A DNA stretch of 64,000 bases from Clostridiales bacterium (GTDB taxonomy: Bacteria; Bacillota; Clostridia; Lachnospirales; Lachnospiraceae). The stretch covers positions 1-64,000 of the forward strand of contig JAJQDV010000072.1 of assembly GCA_021202015.1 (NCBI GenBank). The letters run 5' to 3'. Positions 17,643 to 26,309 of the stretch are shown here, one piece after another. Numbering within the stretch: position 1 is the stretch's first letter; every line of letters starts with the position of its first letter. A program made the position numbers and the translations under genes. The notes under the pieces are model-generated. The model was not told the DNA's origin, did not search any database, and was given only the letters and a program-made list of their open reading frames with translations.

Positions 17643-18062
17643 TTATTTTTTTCGCTTGCGTCTGTGTCTGCGCCTGTCCGCCTCATAAGATCTGCCCAGA
17701 CTGTTCAGATATCTGAGGTATTGATTTCTCAACTCCCCATACCGGTTATAACGATGTATTGCCGCCAGCGCGCAGATCACCAGATAAACCGCCATAAAAA
17801 CAATATACCCCATCAGGATCTGCCGGGCATATTCCATATACTGCGCATCCGCGAAAAATGTATTCAGATCATCCCACAGGAAACAGAAAACCAGAGTTAA
17901 TATCGCCGCAAAACAGACGGTGCCTAAAAAAAATCCCTTTATGATCTGCATGATTACATAATCCGCCCTGCGATAAGAACAGATCTTTATGACATTTTTC
18001 CCTACCTCCGACTCCAGCATGGCCATCCGGCTCATCTGTCGAACCCGGTATTGATCGATCAT
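17643..18062 (-). CDS. Small membrane protein with basic C-terminus, unknown function
   Basis: From ATG 18062 (MIDQYRVRQMSRMAMLESE) the protein is 139 aa with two hydrophobic helices at about residues 42-65 and 82-105, and a very basic tail (RRRHRRKRKK). The N-terminal 40 residues are soluble. I know no named family, though similar small proteins occur in Lachnospiraceae. The MITE-like element starts about 40 bases after its stop. The track start at 18128 adds 22 residues without a clear ribosome site. Confidence 0.7.
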   Translation of the reverse strand: MIDQYRVRQMSRMAMLESEVGKNVIKICSYRRADYVIMQIIKGFFLGTVCFAAILTLVFCFLWDDLNTFFADAQYMEYARQILMGYIVFMAVYLVICALAAIHRYNRYGELRNQYLRYLNSLGRSYEADRRRHRRKRKK

Positions 18063-18168
18063 GTCCGCACCTGCTTTAAACAAAATCTGATATTTCTGTA
18101 ACTGTATAAGTATAACACAGATCGGCATCTGAGAAAAGACCTTTTACTCTGAAACTCCGCTGAAACAA

Positions 18169-19461
18169 TCATTCCGCTTTACAGGCAGCCAGCGCCTGCG
18201 CGACATCCGCGATCAGATCCTCCATGTCCTCCAGTCCGCAGGACATGCGGATCAGCCCCGCCGGTATTCCGGCTTCAGCCAGCTGTTCATCCGTCATCTG
18301 ACGATGCGTGGATGTCGCGGGATTCAGACAGCAGGTACGGGCATCCGCCACATGGGTCTCGATCGCCGCCAGCTTCAGAGCCTTCATAAACGTTTCCGCC
18401 GCCGGACGTCCTCCCCTCAGTTCAAAAGAAATCACGCCGCATCCCCCATCGGGAAGATATTTCTGCGCCATCTCATAATACGCGTCGCCCGGAAGCTCCG
18501 GGCAGATCACGGATATCACCTGAGGCTGCTCCTGCAGAAATGCTGCCACGGCTCGGGCGTTCTCCACATGACGCGGCATGCGCACATGCAGGGATTCCAG
18601 ACCCAGATTCAGATAAAACGCGTGTTGCGGAGACTGAATACAGCCCAGATCGCGCATAAGCGTCGTCGTGCACTTCGTGATAAAGCCTCCCGCCAGCCCG
18701 AACCTTTCCGCAAAGACAATGCCGTGGTAGGACTCATCCGGCGTCGTAAGTCCGGGGAATTTGTCCGCGTGGGCAAACCAGTCGAACCGGCCGGCGTCTA
18801 CGATCGCGCCGCCCACGGCCACTCCGTGCCCGTCCATGTACTTCGTCGTAGAGTGCGTGACAATATCGGCTCCCCACTCGATCGGACGGCAAAGGACAGG
18901 CGTCGGGAAGGTATTATCCACAATCAGCGGCACACCATGCGCATGCGCCGCATTCGCGAACAGCTCAATATCCAGAACCGTCAGCGCCGGGTTCGCGATC
19001 GTCTCGCCGAATACCGCCCGCGTATTCTCCCGGAAAGCCGCGTTCAGTTCCTCCGCGGAACAGTCCGGCGCGACAAAAGTCGTCTCAATTCCCATCTTCG
19101 CCATCGTCACGGAGAGCAGATTAAATGTCCCGCCATAGATAGACGAGGACGCCACGATATGACTCCCGCACTCGCAGATATTAAACAGCGCCATAAAATT
19201 CGCGGCCTGCCCGGAGGACGTCAGCATGCCGGCCGTTCCTCCCTCCATGTCCGCAATCTTCGCCGCCACCATATCGTTTGTCGGATTCTGCAGTCTCGTG
19301 TAAAAATATCCGGGCTCCTCCAGGTCAAACAGCCGCCCCATGGCTTCGCTGGTGTCATAGCGGAACGTGGTGGACTGAATGATCGGGATCTGCCGCGGCT
19401 CACCGTTCCCGGGACGATATCCGGACTGTACGCATTTCGTGTTCATCTTGTAATTGCTCAT
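18169..19461 (-). CDS. metY: O-acetylhomoserine sulfhydrylase / aminocarboxypropyltransferase
   Basis: This PLP enzyme of the Cys/Met metabolism family condenses O-acetylhomoserine with sulfide to give homocysteine. The PLP lysine is in HSTTKYMDGHG, and TSSGQAANFMAL and VDNTFPTP are family landmarks. At about 430 aa it is the long MetY type rather than MetB/MetC. The ATG at 19461 has AGGAAG upstream. It follows the citrate synthase gene on the same strand. A long inverted repeat lies just upstream and may regulate it. Confidence 0.93.
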   Translation of the reverse strand: MSNYKMNTKCVQSGYRPGNGEPRQIPIIQSTTFRYDTSEAMGRLFDLEEPGYFYTRLQNPTNDMVAAKIADMEGGTAGMLTSSGQAANFMALFNICECGSHIVASSSIYGGTFNLLSVTMAKMGIETTFVAPDCSAEELNAAFRENTRAVFGETIANPALTVLDIELFANAAHAHGVPLIVDNTFPTPVLCRPIEWGADIVTHSTTKYMDGHGVAVGGAIVDAGRFDWFAHADKFPGLTTPDESYHGIVFAERFGLAGGFITKCTTTLMRDLGCIQSPQHAFYLNLGLESLHVRMPRHVENARAVAAFLQEQPQVISVICPELPGDAYYEMAQKYLPDGGCGVISFELRGGRPAAETFMKALKLAAIETHVADARTCCLNPATSTHRQMTDEQLAEAGIPAGLIRMSCGLEDMEDLIADVAQALAACKAE

Positions 19462-19488
19462 GGTTTGCTTCCTTTCTTTTCTTCTCAC

Positions 19489-19543
19489 AGTAAAACGAAT
19501 CCGACACCATCCTTCTCCTATGGCTGCGTCGAATTCGTTTACT
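19489..19543 (-). promoter_or_regulatory. Long inverted repeat in the metY leader
   Basis: AGTAAAACGAATCCGAC (19489-19505) and GTCGAATTCGTTTACT (19528-19543) are inverted copies with one mismatch and one bulge, separated by 22 bases. In the metY direction the hairpin ends about 27 bases before the start codon. No T-run follows, so it is more likely an operator or RNA control structure than a terminator. Confidence 0.55.
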
Positions 19544-19554
19544 ACAATATATAG

Positions 19555-19575
19555 GAAACGACAGGGCGTCGTTTC
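19555..19575 (-). terminator. Short perfect hairpin after citrate synthase
   Basis: GAAACGAC and GTCGTTTC are perfect 8-bp arms around AGGGC, starting 16 bases after the citrate synthase stop on the minus strand. The following sequence CCTATATATTG has only a weak U-tract. It may be a weak terminator or a processing hairpin before metY. Confidence 0.45.
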
Positions 19576-19590
19576 ATTTCTCAGCAGATT

Positions 19591-20973
19591 CTACCGGTCC
19601 TCCATCGGAATATAATCTGCGTGTACACCGACATACTTGTAAGCCGGACGTATGATCTTGCTCGCGTTGATCAGCTCCTCCAGCCGATGCGCGCTCCAGC
19701 CTGGCATACGCGCGATCGCGAAGATCGGTGTAAACAGTTCCTCGGGAATCCCAAGCATAGTATATACAAAACCGCTGTAAAAGTCTACATTTGCGCAGAC
19801 ATTTTTAAACATATTCCTCTGGTTCATGATCAACCGGCCCGCCAGACGCTCCACCATCTCATACAGAGCGAATTCCTCCATCATGTCCTTTTCCTCGGCG
19901 AGCATACGCGCAAATTTTTTCAGGATCACCTCCCTGGGATCGGACAGCGTGTAGACCGCATGCCCCATGCCGTAGATCAGGCCGCTGCGGTCAAATGCCT
20001 GCTTATCCAGGATTTTCTGCAGATAGGCCTCCACCTCCGCCTCATTTTTCCAGTCTGAGATATGTTCCTTGATATCGGCAAACATATGCTGCACCTTCAG
20101 ATTCGCGCCGCCGTGGCGGGGTCCTTTCAGCGAACCCAGAGACGCGGCGATCGATGAATAGGTATCCGTTCCGGAGGATGTGACCACATGCGTCGTGAAC
20201 GTGGAGTTATTGCCGCCGCCGTGTTCCGCATGCAGAATCAGCGCAATATCCAGCACCTTGGCCTCCAGCTCCGTATATTTTCCGTCCGGCCGGAGCATCT
20301 GGAGAAAATTCTCGGCAAGGGAAAGGCCTTTCTCCGGATTCCGGATCATCAGCATCTCTCCTTTCCGGAAATGCAGATAGGCGTTGTAGGAATAAACCGC
20401 GATGATCGGTATCTTCGCGATCAGTTCCATCGTCTGTCGCAGTACGTTGCCCGGAGAGATATCCTCCGGATTCTCATCATAGCTGTACAGAGTCAGGATA
20501 CACCGCTGCATGGAGTTCATCACACTCCTGCTGGAGGCCTTCATCACAACGTCCCGGACAAACCGTCCGCTCAGCTCCTCCATCTCGAACAAAACCGGGA
20601 AAAAGACATCGAGCTCCTGCCGGCTCGGCAGTTTCCCGAACATCAGCAGGTAGATCGCCTCCTCAAATCCGTACTTGCGCCCGTTCAGGCCCTCGATCAT
20701 CTCCATGACGTTAATTCCCTGATAAAACAGTCTCCCGTCCGCCGGAATGTTCCTTCCGTTGACGATATGATACGCGCTTACATCCGAGATCTCGGTCAGG
20801 CCGGTCAGAACGCCCTTGCCGGCGGAGTCGCGCAGTCCTCTTTTCACATCATACTCCAGATACAGATTCGGGTCTATGCCATGGTTCTTCATCAGTTCCA
20901 GTTCCAGCAATCCCATATTGTCACGGAGATCTCCCATCTCCTCCAGGCTGATCATCTCATTTTCCGCTGCCAT
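19591..20973 (-). CDS. gltA: Citrate synthase
   Basis: This enzyme makes citrate from oxaloacetate and acetyl-CoA. The catalytic regions are recognisable: HAEHGGGNNSTF, GSLKGPRHGGANL and MGHAVYTLSDPRE. From ATG 20973 (MAAENEMISLEEMG), with AGGAGG seven bases before it, the protein is 460 aa. It belongs to the longer citrate synthase type common in Clostridia. The track ORF reads 48 codons further through a structured leader, which I regard as untranslated. In a gut anaerobe it probably serves glutamate synthesis through a partial TCA branch. Confidence 0.93.
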   Translation of the reverse strand: MAAENEMISLEEMGDLRDNMGLLELELMKNHGIDPNLYLEYDVKRGLRDSAGKGVLTGLTEISDVSAYHIVNGRNIPADGRLFYQGINVMEMIEGLNGRKYGFEEAIYLLMFGKLPSRQELDVFFPVLFEMEELSGRFVRDVVMKASSRSVMNSMQRCILTLYSYDENPEDISPGNVLRQTMELIAKIPIIAVYSYNAYLHFRKGEMLMIRNPEKGLSLAENFLQMLRPDGKYTELEAKVLDIALILHAEHGGGNNSTFTTHVVTSSGTDTYSSIAASLGSLKGPRHGGANLKVQHMFADIKEHISDWKNEAEVEAYLQKILDKQAFDRSGLIYGMGHAVYTLSDPREVILKKFARMLAEEKDMMEEFALYEMVERLAGRLIMNQRNMFKNVCANVDFYSGFVYTMLGIPEELFTPIFAIARMPGWSAHRLEELINASKIIRPAYKYVGVHADYIPMEDR

Positions 20974-20994
20974 TTTGAATCCTCCTTTATGATA

Positions 20995-21180
20995 TGACAA
21001 AAAACACCTGATTACGGCGCCTTCGCTGTAATGGGTGTTCGATATGTACTTTATAATATTGCAGTGTTCCTGCTCCTCAGGGGTTACAAATCCATTCGAT
21101 TTGTCTGCGTCAGACACTTTCCCTCACGCTTGACAGACACAACACATGAATATATTACATGAAAACACGAAAAAATACAA
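20995..21180 (-). promoter_or_regulatory. Citrate synthase promoter and structured leader with terminator-like hairpin
   Basis: TTGTAT (21175-21180) and TAATAT (21152-21157) are 17 bases apart. The ~170-nt leader contains ACAAATC-GAATG-GATTTGT and then AACACC(C)ATTAC...GTAATCAGGTGTT followed by TTTTTTG, a terminator-like hairpin ending about 30 bases before the start codon. A 7-codon reading frame MCCVCQA begins at the predicted transcript start. The layout suggests attenuation but no known riboswitch class was recognised. Confidence 0.5.
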
Positions 21181-21224
21181 GGATTTTTTGTTTACAACCA
21201 CTCATAGCCGCTCACGACCGCCGT

Positions 21225-22328
21225 TTATTCCGAGAGTTTCTCATATCCGTAATAGTCAAAGTAAAATCCCAGCCTGCGATTGATCTTGTCCCTCAGAGCC
21301 GGATCCAGTGTAAAAACATTTTTTTTGTAATCCTTCTGGCTCTCCAGATACTTTTCAAACTCAGGCTTCGCCTCCTCAAACCCGTCGATGCCGAGATGAT
21401 CATAGATTTTCTTCACATATCCTTCCGGATCCCTGCAGAAATCCTCATAACAGATATCAATACGGTCCCCCTCCGGCATCTCCTCCAGTTCACGAATCGC
21501 TTTTCTGTATATGCGTTCAAAAAGGTCGATGGAAACCTCCTCGATGACCTCCCGCGGCGCCGGATTGTTCAGACAGAGCAGATCCATCTCCTTGGTAAAC
21601 ATATTGATCGTGGACATGATGACCTTATACGGATTGCGGTAAATATTGATAAACTTCGCATGGGGATAGCAGCGCTTCAGCTCCGCGATCCGGCAGGTAT
21701 TCTCCGGGCTTTTCAGAAGAAGCTGTTTCCCTCCGTAGAGATACGTCACCTTCCGCAGGATATAATCGTAGGCCGTGCGCCATTCCCGCTGTTTTTCCTC
21801 ATTCTGTTCATCTATAAAGGCCGTCTCAATATACTTCACGCCGTTTCCGCCGTCGGGGAAAACAAGCATATGGCTGATCGCCTGCGTAGAGATCGTCGCC
21901 TGGGCAAACACCTCCTCCATAGGCAGATCCAGCTCATAGTCCATATTGTCCATCGGACGGGCGTCCTTTAACAGGTTCTTCTGCACCTTCGCCAGAACGC
22001 GTTTCATCAGAATACAATTGTTAAAAGTCACCGTCTTCACCGGGTCAAACCACCCGTACTGCGGATCCCTCGTCAGAAGGTTCTGCAGAAACGTGGTGCC
22101 GGACCGCCAGTATCCGACGATGTAAACCGGGTCGCGCCGGATTTTCGTCCGCCGGATCGGAATATAGAAAATCAGCCACTCCAGCAGAGCCGGCAGCCCC
22201 AGAAGAAATGTAACCGCCGTGATAAACCGACCCTGTTTTTTATTCGTGATCGGATTGGAATGTTTCAGCCGGAGCCAGTTGTCAAACCGACATCCCAGCA
22301 GATTATGCGACAAATTAATCTTATTCAT
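21225..22328 (-). CDS. PAPS-dependent sulfotransferase family protein
   Basis: The protein has the sulfotransferase 5'-phosphosulfate loop VGYWRSGTTFLQNLL (about residues 71-85) and the 3'-phosphate segment KFINIYRNPYKVIMST. An N-terminal hydrophobic stretch (TAVTFLLGLPALLEWLIFYI) may associate with the membrane. The 367-residue form starting at ATG 22328 (MNKINLSHNLLG) is preferred to a TTG at 22376. Such genes are not standard in Firmicutes. It could use PAPS from the CysD/CysNC proteins encoded 8 kb away. The acceptor (lipid, sugar or small molecule) is not deducible. Confidence 0.88.
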   Translation of the reverse strand: MNKINLSHNLLGCRFDNWLRLKHSNPITNKKQGRFITAVTFLLGLPALLEWLIFYIPIRRTKIRRDPVYIVGYWRSGTTFLQNLLTRDPQYGWFDPVKTVTFNNCILMKRVLAKVQKNLLKDARPMDNMDYELDLPMEEVFAQATISTQAISHMLVFPDGGNGVKYIETAFIDEQNEEKQREWRTAYDYILRKVTYLYGGKQLLLKSPENTCRIAELKRCYPHAKFINIYRNPYKVIMSTINMFTKEMDLLCLNNPAPREVIEEVSIDLFERIYRKAIRELEEMPEGDRIDICYEDFCRDPEGYVKKIYDHLGIDGFEEAKPEFEKYLESQKDYKKNVFTLDPALRDKINRRLGFYFDYYGYEKLSE

Positions 22329-22495
22329 ACGGATGTGTATTCTCCAGTCTGTTCGCGCGCCGTGTACACAGCGCAACCTTTATGCGGGATGAGCAGGTCC
22401 ATCCCCTGAAATAAGGTACCGTTTGCGGCAGGTCTGTCCTGTGGGAGCCTGCCCCGCCCGAAAAAGCCGTCCCCGAATGGGCGTGTAAATATCCT

Positions 22496-23722
22496 CTATG
22501 AAAACACCAGGACCATGACCGATGAATTTGAATCCTGCAGATACTTCACCGACTGCAGTTCACCGCAATAGTCAAACAAATGGCTGTCCGTAAGAAAATA
22601 CTGCTCCGCCTGCCGGCACAGCTCCCGATCAGAAAACCGGATACGGACGATTCCCTCGCCGTTCTCATACCCGTTCCGGATGATCCCGCCGATCACATCG
22701 GCATCCCACGCATCCACATAGAGCCCCTCATGGACATAATAATTATCCGCCGTAGCCGTACAGGTCGGAAGCGGAATCGCGGAATCCGGCTCATGGGTCA
22801 TAAGGAGCATCTCCGTCGTCACTCCGAAATAGTCGTAATTCAGATATTCCAGACGAAGGATATCCTCTTCCGACAGATCCTCTCCGTTCTCATTGCGATA
22901 GATAAACTGTGTATTTCCCCAGGTGGTATCAATGTAATAATACTGCCCGTCCATGACGACCAGATTCCAGGCATGCGTCTGACCGTCCGTGCTGCCGATC
23001 ACCGTCGTACAGGCAACCCCCAGCTTCTCCAGAAGATACTGCGTCGCGTAGGCGTAGCCCTGGCAGACTGTCTCATGATTCAGAAACACGCTGATGATAT
23101 TCTGACTGTTCGAGGCATTTTCATTGTAATCCACCTCCCGGATGAGCGTCTCATACACATAAAGTGCCTTCTCGAAATCACTGCCGTCCGTCGGGGCGTC
23201 CGCCAGCATGCGATTCGCCTCGGCATCAATCTGCAGCTGAATCTCTGCCTGTTCCTCCTCCGTCATTGACCAGGTCGGCGTAATCTCCAGGGAGGTGATC
23301 TCATCTCCCTTACTGTACTGCACAAACTGAAGCTGATCTACCCAGAAAAAATCACAGTAATCATACCGGACAGCCGTATAGGCCAGCTCCATCACGCTCT
23401 CATCCGTCGTCGAGACCGTGACATCCTCGCGGTTCGAAAACGAATATACGATCTCATCATAGACCTGCCGTGTCTCGTCATCCAGTGTCTGATACGCGTA
23501 TTTTTCTCCTGAGACCACATCCTCCGTCTGTGTCGCATTTCCGGCCGGATCACTCTGATCCGCAGCTTCATCCTCGACCGAAGCGCTCCAACTCAGATCC
23601 GCTGTTTCATCCGCAGCAGAATCCATGTCGCCGGCGGCAAATGTGCAGCCGGATACCGTAAACGCCAGGACTGCTGCCAGTAAAATTGATATAAAAATAT
23701 TTTTATTATTTCTTATGATCAA
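22496..23722 (-). CDS. Transglutaminase-like (cysteine protease fold) lipoprotein
   Basis: The N-terminus is a lipoprotein signal: the charged MIIRNNKN, a hydrophobic segment, then FTVSGC with the acylated cysteine near residue 26. A 60-residue acidic linker follows. The transglutaminase-like core shows the triad elements VCQGYAYA (Cys), QTHAW (His) and YIDTTWG (Asp). It is anchored outside the cell and probably acts as a peptidase or binds protein or cell-wall peptide; the true substrate is unknown. About 408 aa is typical of such gut Firmicute lipoproteins. Confidence 0.85.
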   Translation of the reverse strand: MIIRNNKNIFISILLAAVLAFTVSGCTFAAGDMDSAADETADLSWSASVEDEAADQSDPAGNATQTEDVVSGEKYAYQTLDDETRQVYDEIVYSFSNREDVTVSTTDESVMELAYTAVRYDYCDFFWVDQLQFVQYSKGDEITSLEITPTWSMTEEEQAEIQLQIDAEANRMLADAPTDGSDFEKALYVYETLIREVDYNENASNSQNIISVFLNHETVCQGYAYATQYLLEKLGVACTTVIGSTDGQTHAWNLVVMDGQYYYIDTTWGNTQFIYRNENGEDLSEEDILRLEYLNYDYFGVTTEMLLMTHEPDSAIPLPTCTATADNYYVHEGLYVDAWDADVIGGIIRNGYENGEGIVRIRFSDRELCRQAEQYFLTDSHLFDYCGELQSVKYLQDSNSSVMVLVFS

Positions 23723-23743
23723 ATACAGGGTTCTCCTTTTTGT

Positions 23744-23766
23744 TTCGCAGGGATGCGAAAGGAATA
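23744..23766 (+). repeat. Fragment (left 20 bp) of the dispersed two-hairpin element
   Basis: CGCAGGGATGCGAAAGGAATA matches the first 20 bases of the full elements, for example 25313-25333. The sequence then diverges completely. It lies between the divergent lipoprotein and 23862 genes and is the only truncated copy seen. Confidence 0.6.
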
Positions 23767-23861
23767 TTTTTATTGCGTTTTATACTTCGTTCTTTTATAA
23801 TACAAGCACAATATTCATTATACTTTATCATAAAAATCAGATTTTGTGAACAGGAGATTTT

Positions 23862-24365
23862 ATGACAGTATTTCAAATCGAAGAGATCGGTTCCCTCTTA
23901 AATCAAATGCTGAAAGGAACGATGTTCGATCACTTTCTCCTTCAGGAGGCATCCGTATCGCAGGCTTTCCGAACCGACATCGACGGAACGCTCCGCACAC
24001 AGTTCTATTCCGAGGAAGAAATGCGGCAGCGCGGTCTGTCCGGACTGCGGTTCCTTCCGTTTTCCCATGTGCGCCCGTTCTGTCTGGATCTGATCCGGGG
24101 AAACCGCAAGCCGGAGTCCTTCCGCTTCGTGTTCCTGCTCTCTCCTCAGAACCAGGCCGGTACGATTGCCCATGCCGGCAGCAGCTTTCACACAGAGGAT
24201 GTCACAGGCATGTTTTTAAATCTCAGTTATAAAAAAGAGATTCTGACCTGCTCCACGGGTATCTCCTACCGGATCTTTTCGCCGGATAAATCGCTGGAAA
24301 AGGAATGGGATCGGCTGGCCATGCTTTTTTTCCGTCAGCACGGTATCGCGGTAAAAGAACTGTGA
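23862..24365 (+). CDS. Conserved hypothetical protein, DUF5721-like
   Basis: The 167-residue protein is soluble, without signal or membrane segment. The start has AGGAG five bases upstream. The sequence (MTVFQIEEIGSLLNQMLKGTMFDHFLLQEASV) resembles a small Lachnospiraceae family I associate, without certainty, with DUF5721. No catalytic motif is apparent. It is a lone plus-strand gene between minus-strand neighbours, so context gives no function. Confidence 0.65.
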   Translation: MTVFQIEEIGSLLNQMLKGTMFDHFLLQEASVSQAFRTDIDGTLRTQFYSEEEMRQRGLSGLRFLPFSHVRPFCLDLIRGNRKPESFRFVFLLSPQNQAGTIAHAGSSFHTEDVTGMFLNLSYKKEILTCSTGISYRIFSPDKSLEKEWDRLAMLFFRQHGIAVKEL

Positions 24366-24421
24366 TCTGCGGTTTTTCTTCTGTCGCAAAAGCGCCGTAT
24401 GTTGTGCGCCGATACGCACCG

Positions 24422-25291
24422 TCATTTTGATTGTGTTTGTCCGTATTGCGAAAGGTACTCCAGTATACTGTGCGCCGCCACATTTCCCTCGCCCACAGCC
24501 TTCGCGATCTGATACGGACGGCCGGTGCAGTCTCCCGCCGCGAAGCATCCCGGCAGATTTGTTTCCATCCTTCGGTTCACGACGATATGAGCTCCGTCCA
24601 CAGCCAGATCCGGCAGCAGCACCGCCGGAGCGACCGCGCTTCGCAGACAGAACAGCCCATCCACGTTTTTTTCGGTACCGTCCGACAAAATGATTGCCGT
24701 TACGCGGCTCTCTCCTTTCACCTGCACGATCGGTTTTTGCAGTATCTCAACATTCTCCCGATCGATTTCACAACCCGCGTAGGGCACATGAAGATATACC
24801 TGCTCAGCCTGCTCAGCCAGGTACAACACCTCATGTTCATAACGCCGGTCTCCGCAGAAAACCGCGATGGTCTTTCCGCGATAGAGAAATCCGTCACAGG
24901 TCGCGCAGTAGCTGACACCCCGGCCAAGCAGTTCGTTCTCCCCCCGAAATCCTTTTGCCGCCGCGGCGCCGACCGCCAGCAGCAGCGTCCGCGCCTCATA
25001 AATATCATTCTCCGCCAGAAGTGAAAATCCCTCCTCCGACGGCATCACGGCAGTCACCATCCTGTCCGTCAGGACAATTCCCATCTGATCCGTCTGCGCG
25101 GAAAAAGACCGGTTCAGCGCCGTCCCGGTGATCATTCCAAGACCCGGGTAATTCGCGATCTTTTCTGATTTTTCAACCTTCGCGCTTAAGTCTGCGGAAC
25201 CAAACCAGACAAAATCCTTATTGTGCAGCTTCAGATTCAGCGCCGCCGATAACCCGGCCGGGCCGCTCCCTATAATTGCGGTATCGTACAT
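24422..25291 (-). CDS. Thioredoxin reductase-like FAD/NAD(P) oxidoreductase
   Basis: An N-terminal FAD loop GSGPAGLSAAL is at residues 8-18. The redox-active dithiol is CATC (in SYCATCDGF, near residue 129), and a C-terminal FAD motif GCFAAGDCTG follows. Compared with classical TrxB the NAD(P)H-binding segment is degenerate: VFCGDRRYEHEV replaces the usual GGGDSA. Its electron donor may therefore differ, as in ferredoxin-dependent flavin thioredoxin reductases of Clostridia; this is inference. The start has AGGAGG upstream, and one repeat element begins 20 bases before the ATG. Confidence 0.85.
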   Translation of the reverse strand: MYDTAIIGSGPAGLSAALNLKLHNKDFVWFGSADLSAKVEKSEKIANYPGLGMITGTALNRSFSAQTDQMGIVLTDRMVTAVMPSEEGFSLLAENDIYEARTLLLAVGAAAAKGFRGENELLGRGVSYCATCDGFLYRGKTIAVFCGDRRYEHEVLYLAEQAEQVYLHVPYAGCEIDRENVEILQKPIVQVKGESRVTAIILSDGTEKNVDGLFCLRSAVAPAVLLPDLAVDGAHIVVNRRMETNLPGCFAAGDCTGRPYQIAKAVGEGNVAAHSILEYLSQYGQTQSK

Positions 25292-25310
25292 TCTGATCCT
25301 CCTGTTATAT

Positions 25311-25397
25311 GCGCAGGGGTGCGAAAGGAATAAGACAGCTATGCTGTCCGCACCCCGCGCGGCGAGTAAGAGGCAAAAACCGCCTCCTGCTCGATCG
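25311..25397 (+). repeat. Dispersed two-hairpin element, copy 1
   Basis: Stems seen: outer GGGGTGCG/CGCACCCC, inner GACAGC/GCTGTC, second hairpin GAGGC/GCCTC inside CGAG/CTCG. The conserved unpaired parts AAAGGAATA and CGCGCGGCG are present. It lies upstream of the TrxB-like gene but reads opposite to it. Confidence 0.85.
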
Positions 25398-25415
25398 CCG
25401 GGAAATTATACATAA

Positions 25416-26309
25416 TTATGCCCCGCCATACTCTTCTTTAAACCTGCAGAGCATCTCGTTTGTCAGCGAAAAATGATTCGGTTTCTCAAAAATCTCCTCC
25501 GGCGTCACCCACTTTGCCATGGACAGCTCGTCCTCCTGAATGACGATTCTCTCCGTCCCGTCCAGCTCCGCGAAAAAACCGAACAGCAGACTGTCCGAAT
25601 ACGGCCAGGGCTGGCTTTTATAGTAGCGCAGATTTTTGACATGAAGCTTCGTCTCCTCATATACCTCGCGGATAACGGTCTCCTCGATCGTCTCCCCGAT
25701 CTCCGCAAAACCGGCGATCAGGGCGTAATGATCCGTGAACCCGCCCCGATAATGGCTCACCAGGATTTTCCCCTCATGAATAACTCCCACGATCACGCAG
25801 GGACAGATCTTAGGATACACCATCTGACCGCAGGACGGACATCGCATCATCCCTTCCCTCTCATCCGGCGTCATGGGATGTCCGCAGGCCCCGCAGAACC
25901 GGTGCGCGTCGTACCAGCGCCCCAGCTGCATCCCCACAAGCGCCGCATACACCAGATGCTGCGGCGCGCTTCCCCGCAGAGCCGTCCCCTTCTCGTACCG
26001 ATATCCGTCCAGATCCAGATCCCGGCAAAGAAAATACCGCTCGCCACTGATGGAGAACAGGTAGGTAAAAGTGCGTTCCCTGCGAAACAACTCCGGCAAT
26101 TCTTTGAATCGGGGGAGATTGATCCCGCCCTCCGAACCTCCGGATTCTTTATACGAAGATTCCATCCTTCCCTCCCAAGGCTTCGTCCCGGTCAGTTGTC
26201 CCGTAATCAGTACTTTATCGTCCTTCATGCTGATGACCCGGTCTCCCGTTCCCGGCCGCATCAAATGATAGGTATTATCAAAATGCAGCGGCGCCAGATC
26301 CTGTATCAT
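25416..26309 (-). CDS. nudC: NAD+ diphosphatase / NADH pyrophosphatase (NudC-like)
   Basis: The C-terminal Nudix domain carries GFAEIGETIEETVIREVYEETKL, followed by the NudC hallmark SQPWPYSDSL. Between the domains is a four-cysteine zinc ribbon (CGACG...CPSC). NudC hydrolyses NADH and can also remove NAD caps from RNA. From ATG 26309 (MIQDLAPLHFDN), with AAGGGAGAG upstream, the protein is 297 aa. The track start at 26366 reads through upstream sequence without support. Confidence 0.92.
   Translation of the reverse strand: MIQDLAPLHFDNTYHLMRPGTGDRVISMKDDKVLITGQLTGTKPWEGRMESSYKESGGSEGGINLPRFKELPELFRRERTFTYLFSISGERYFLCRDLDLDGYRYEKGTALRGSAPQHLVYAALVGMQLGRWYDAHRFCGACGHPMTPDEREGMMRCPSCGQMVYPKICPCVIVGVIHEGKILVSHYRGGFTDHYALIAGFAEIGETIEETVIREVYEETKLHVKNLRYYKSQPWPYSDSLLFGFFAELDGTERIVIQEDELSMAKWVTPEEIFEKPNHFSLTNEMLCRFKEEYGGA

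Noticed and set aside
17496-17900. 134-residue plus-strand ORF starting in the MITE-like element
   Set aside because: It crosses the foldback and runs antisense through the small membrane protein; no ribosome site.
18304-19554. 416-residue plus-strand ORF rich in Arg and His
   Set aside because: Antisense of metY; composition is typical of a reverse-frame shadow, with no recognisable domain.
20973-21145. Known riboswitch class in the citrate synthase leader
   Set aside because: I compared it by eye with SAM, TPP, c-di-GMP, THF and glycine motifs and saw no conserved core.
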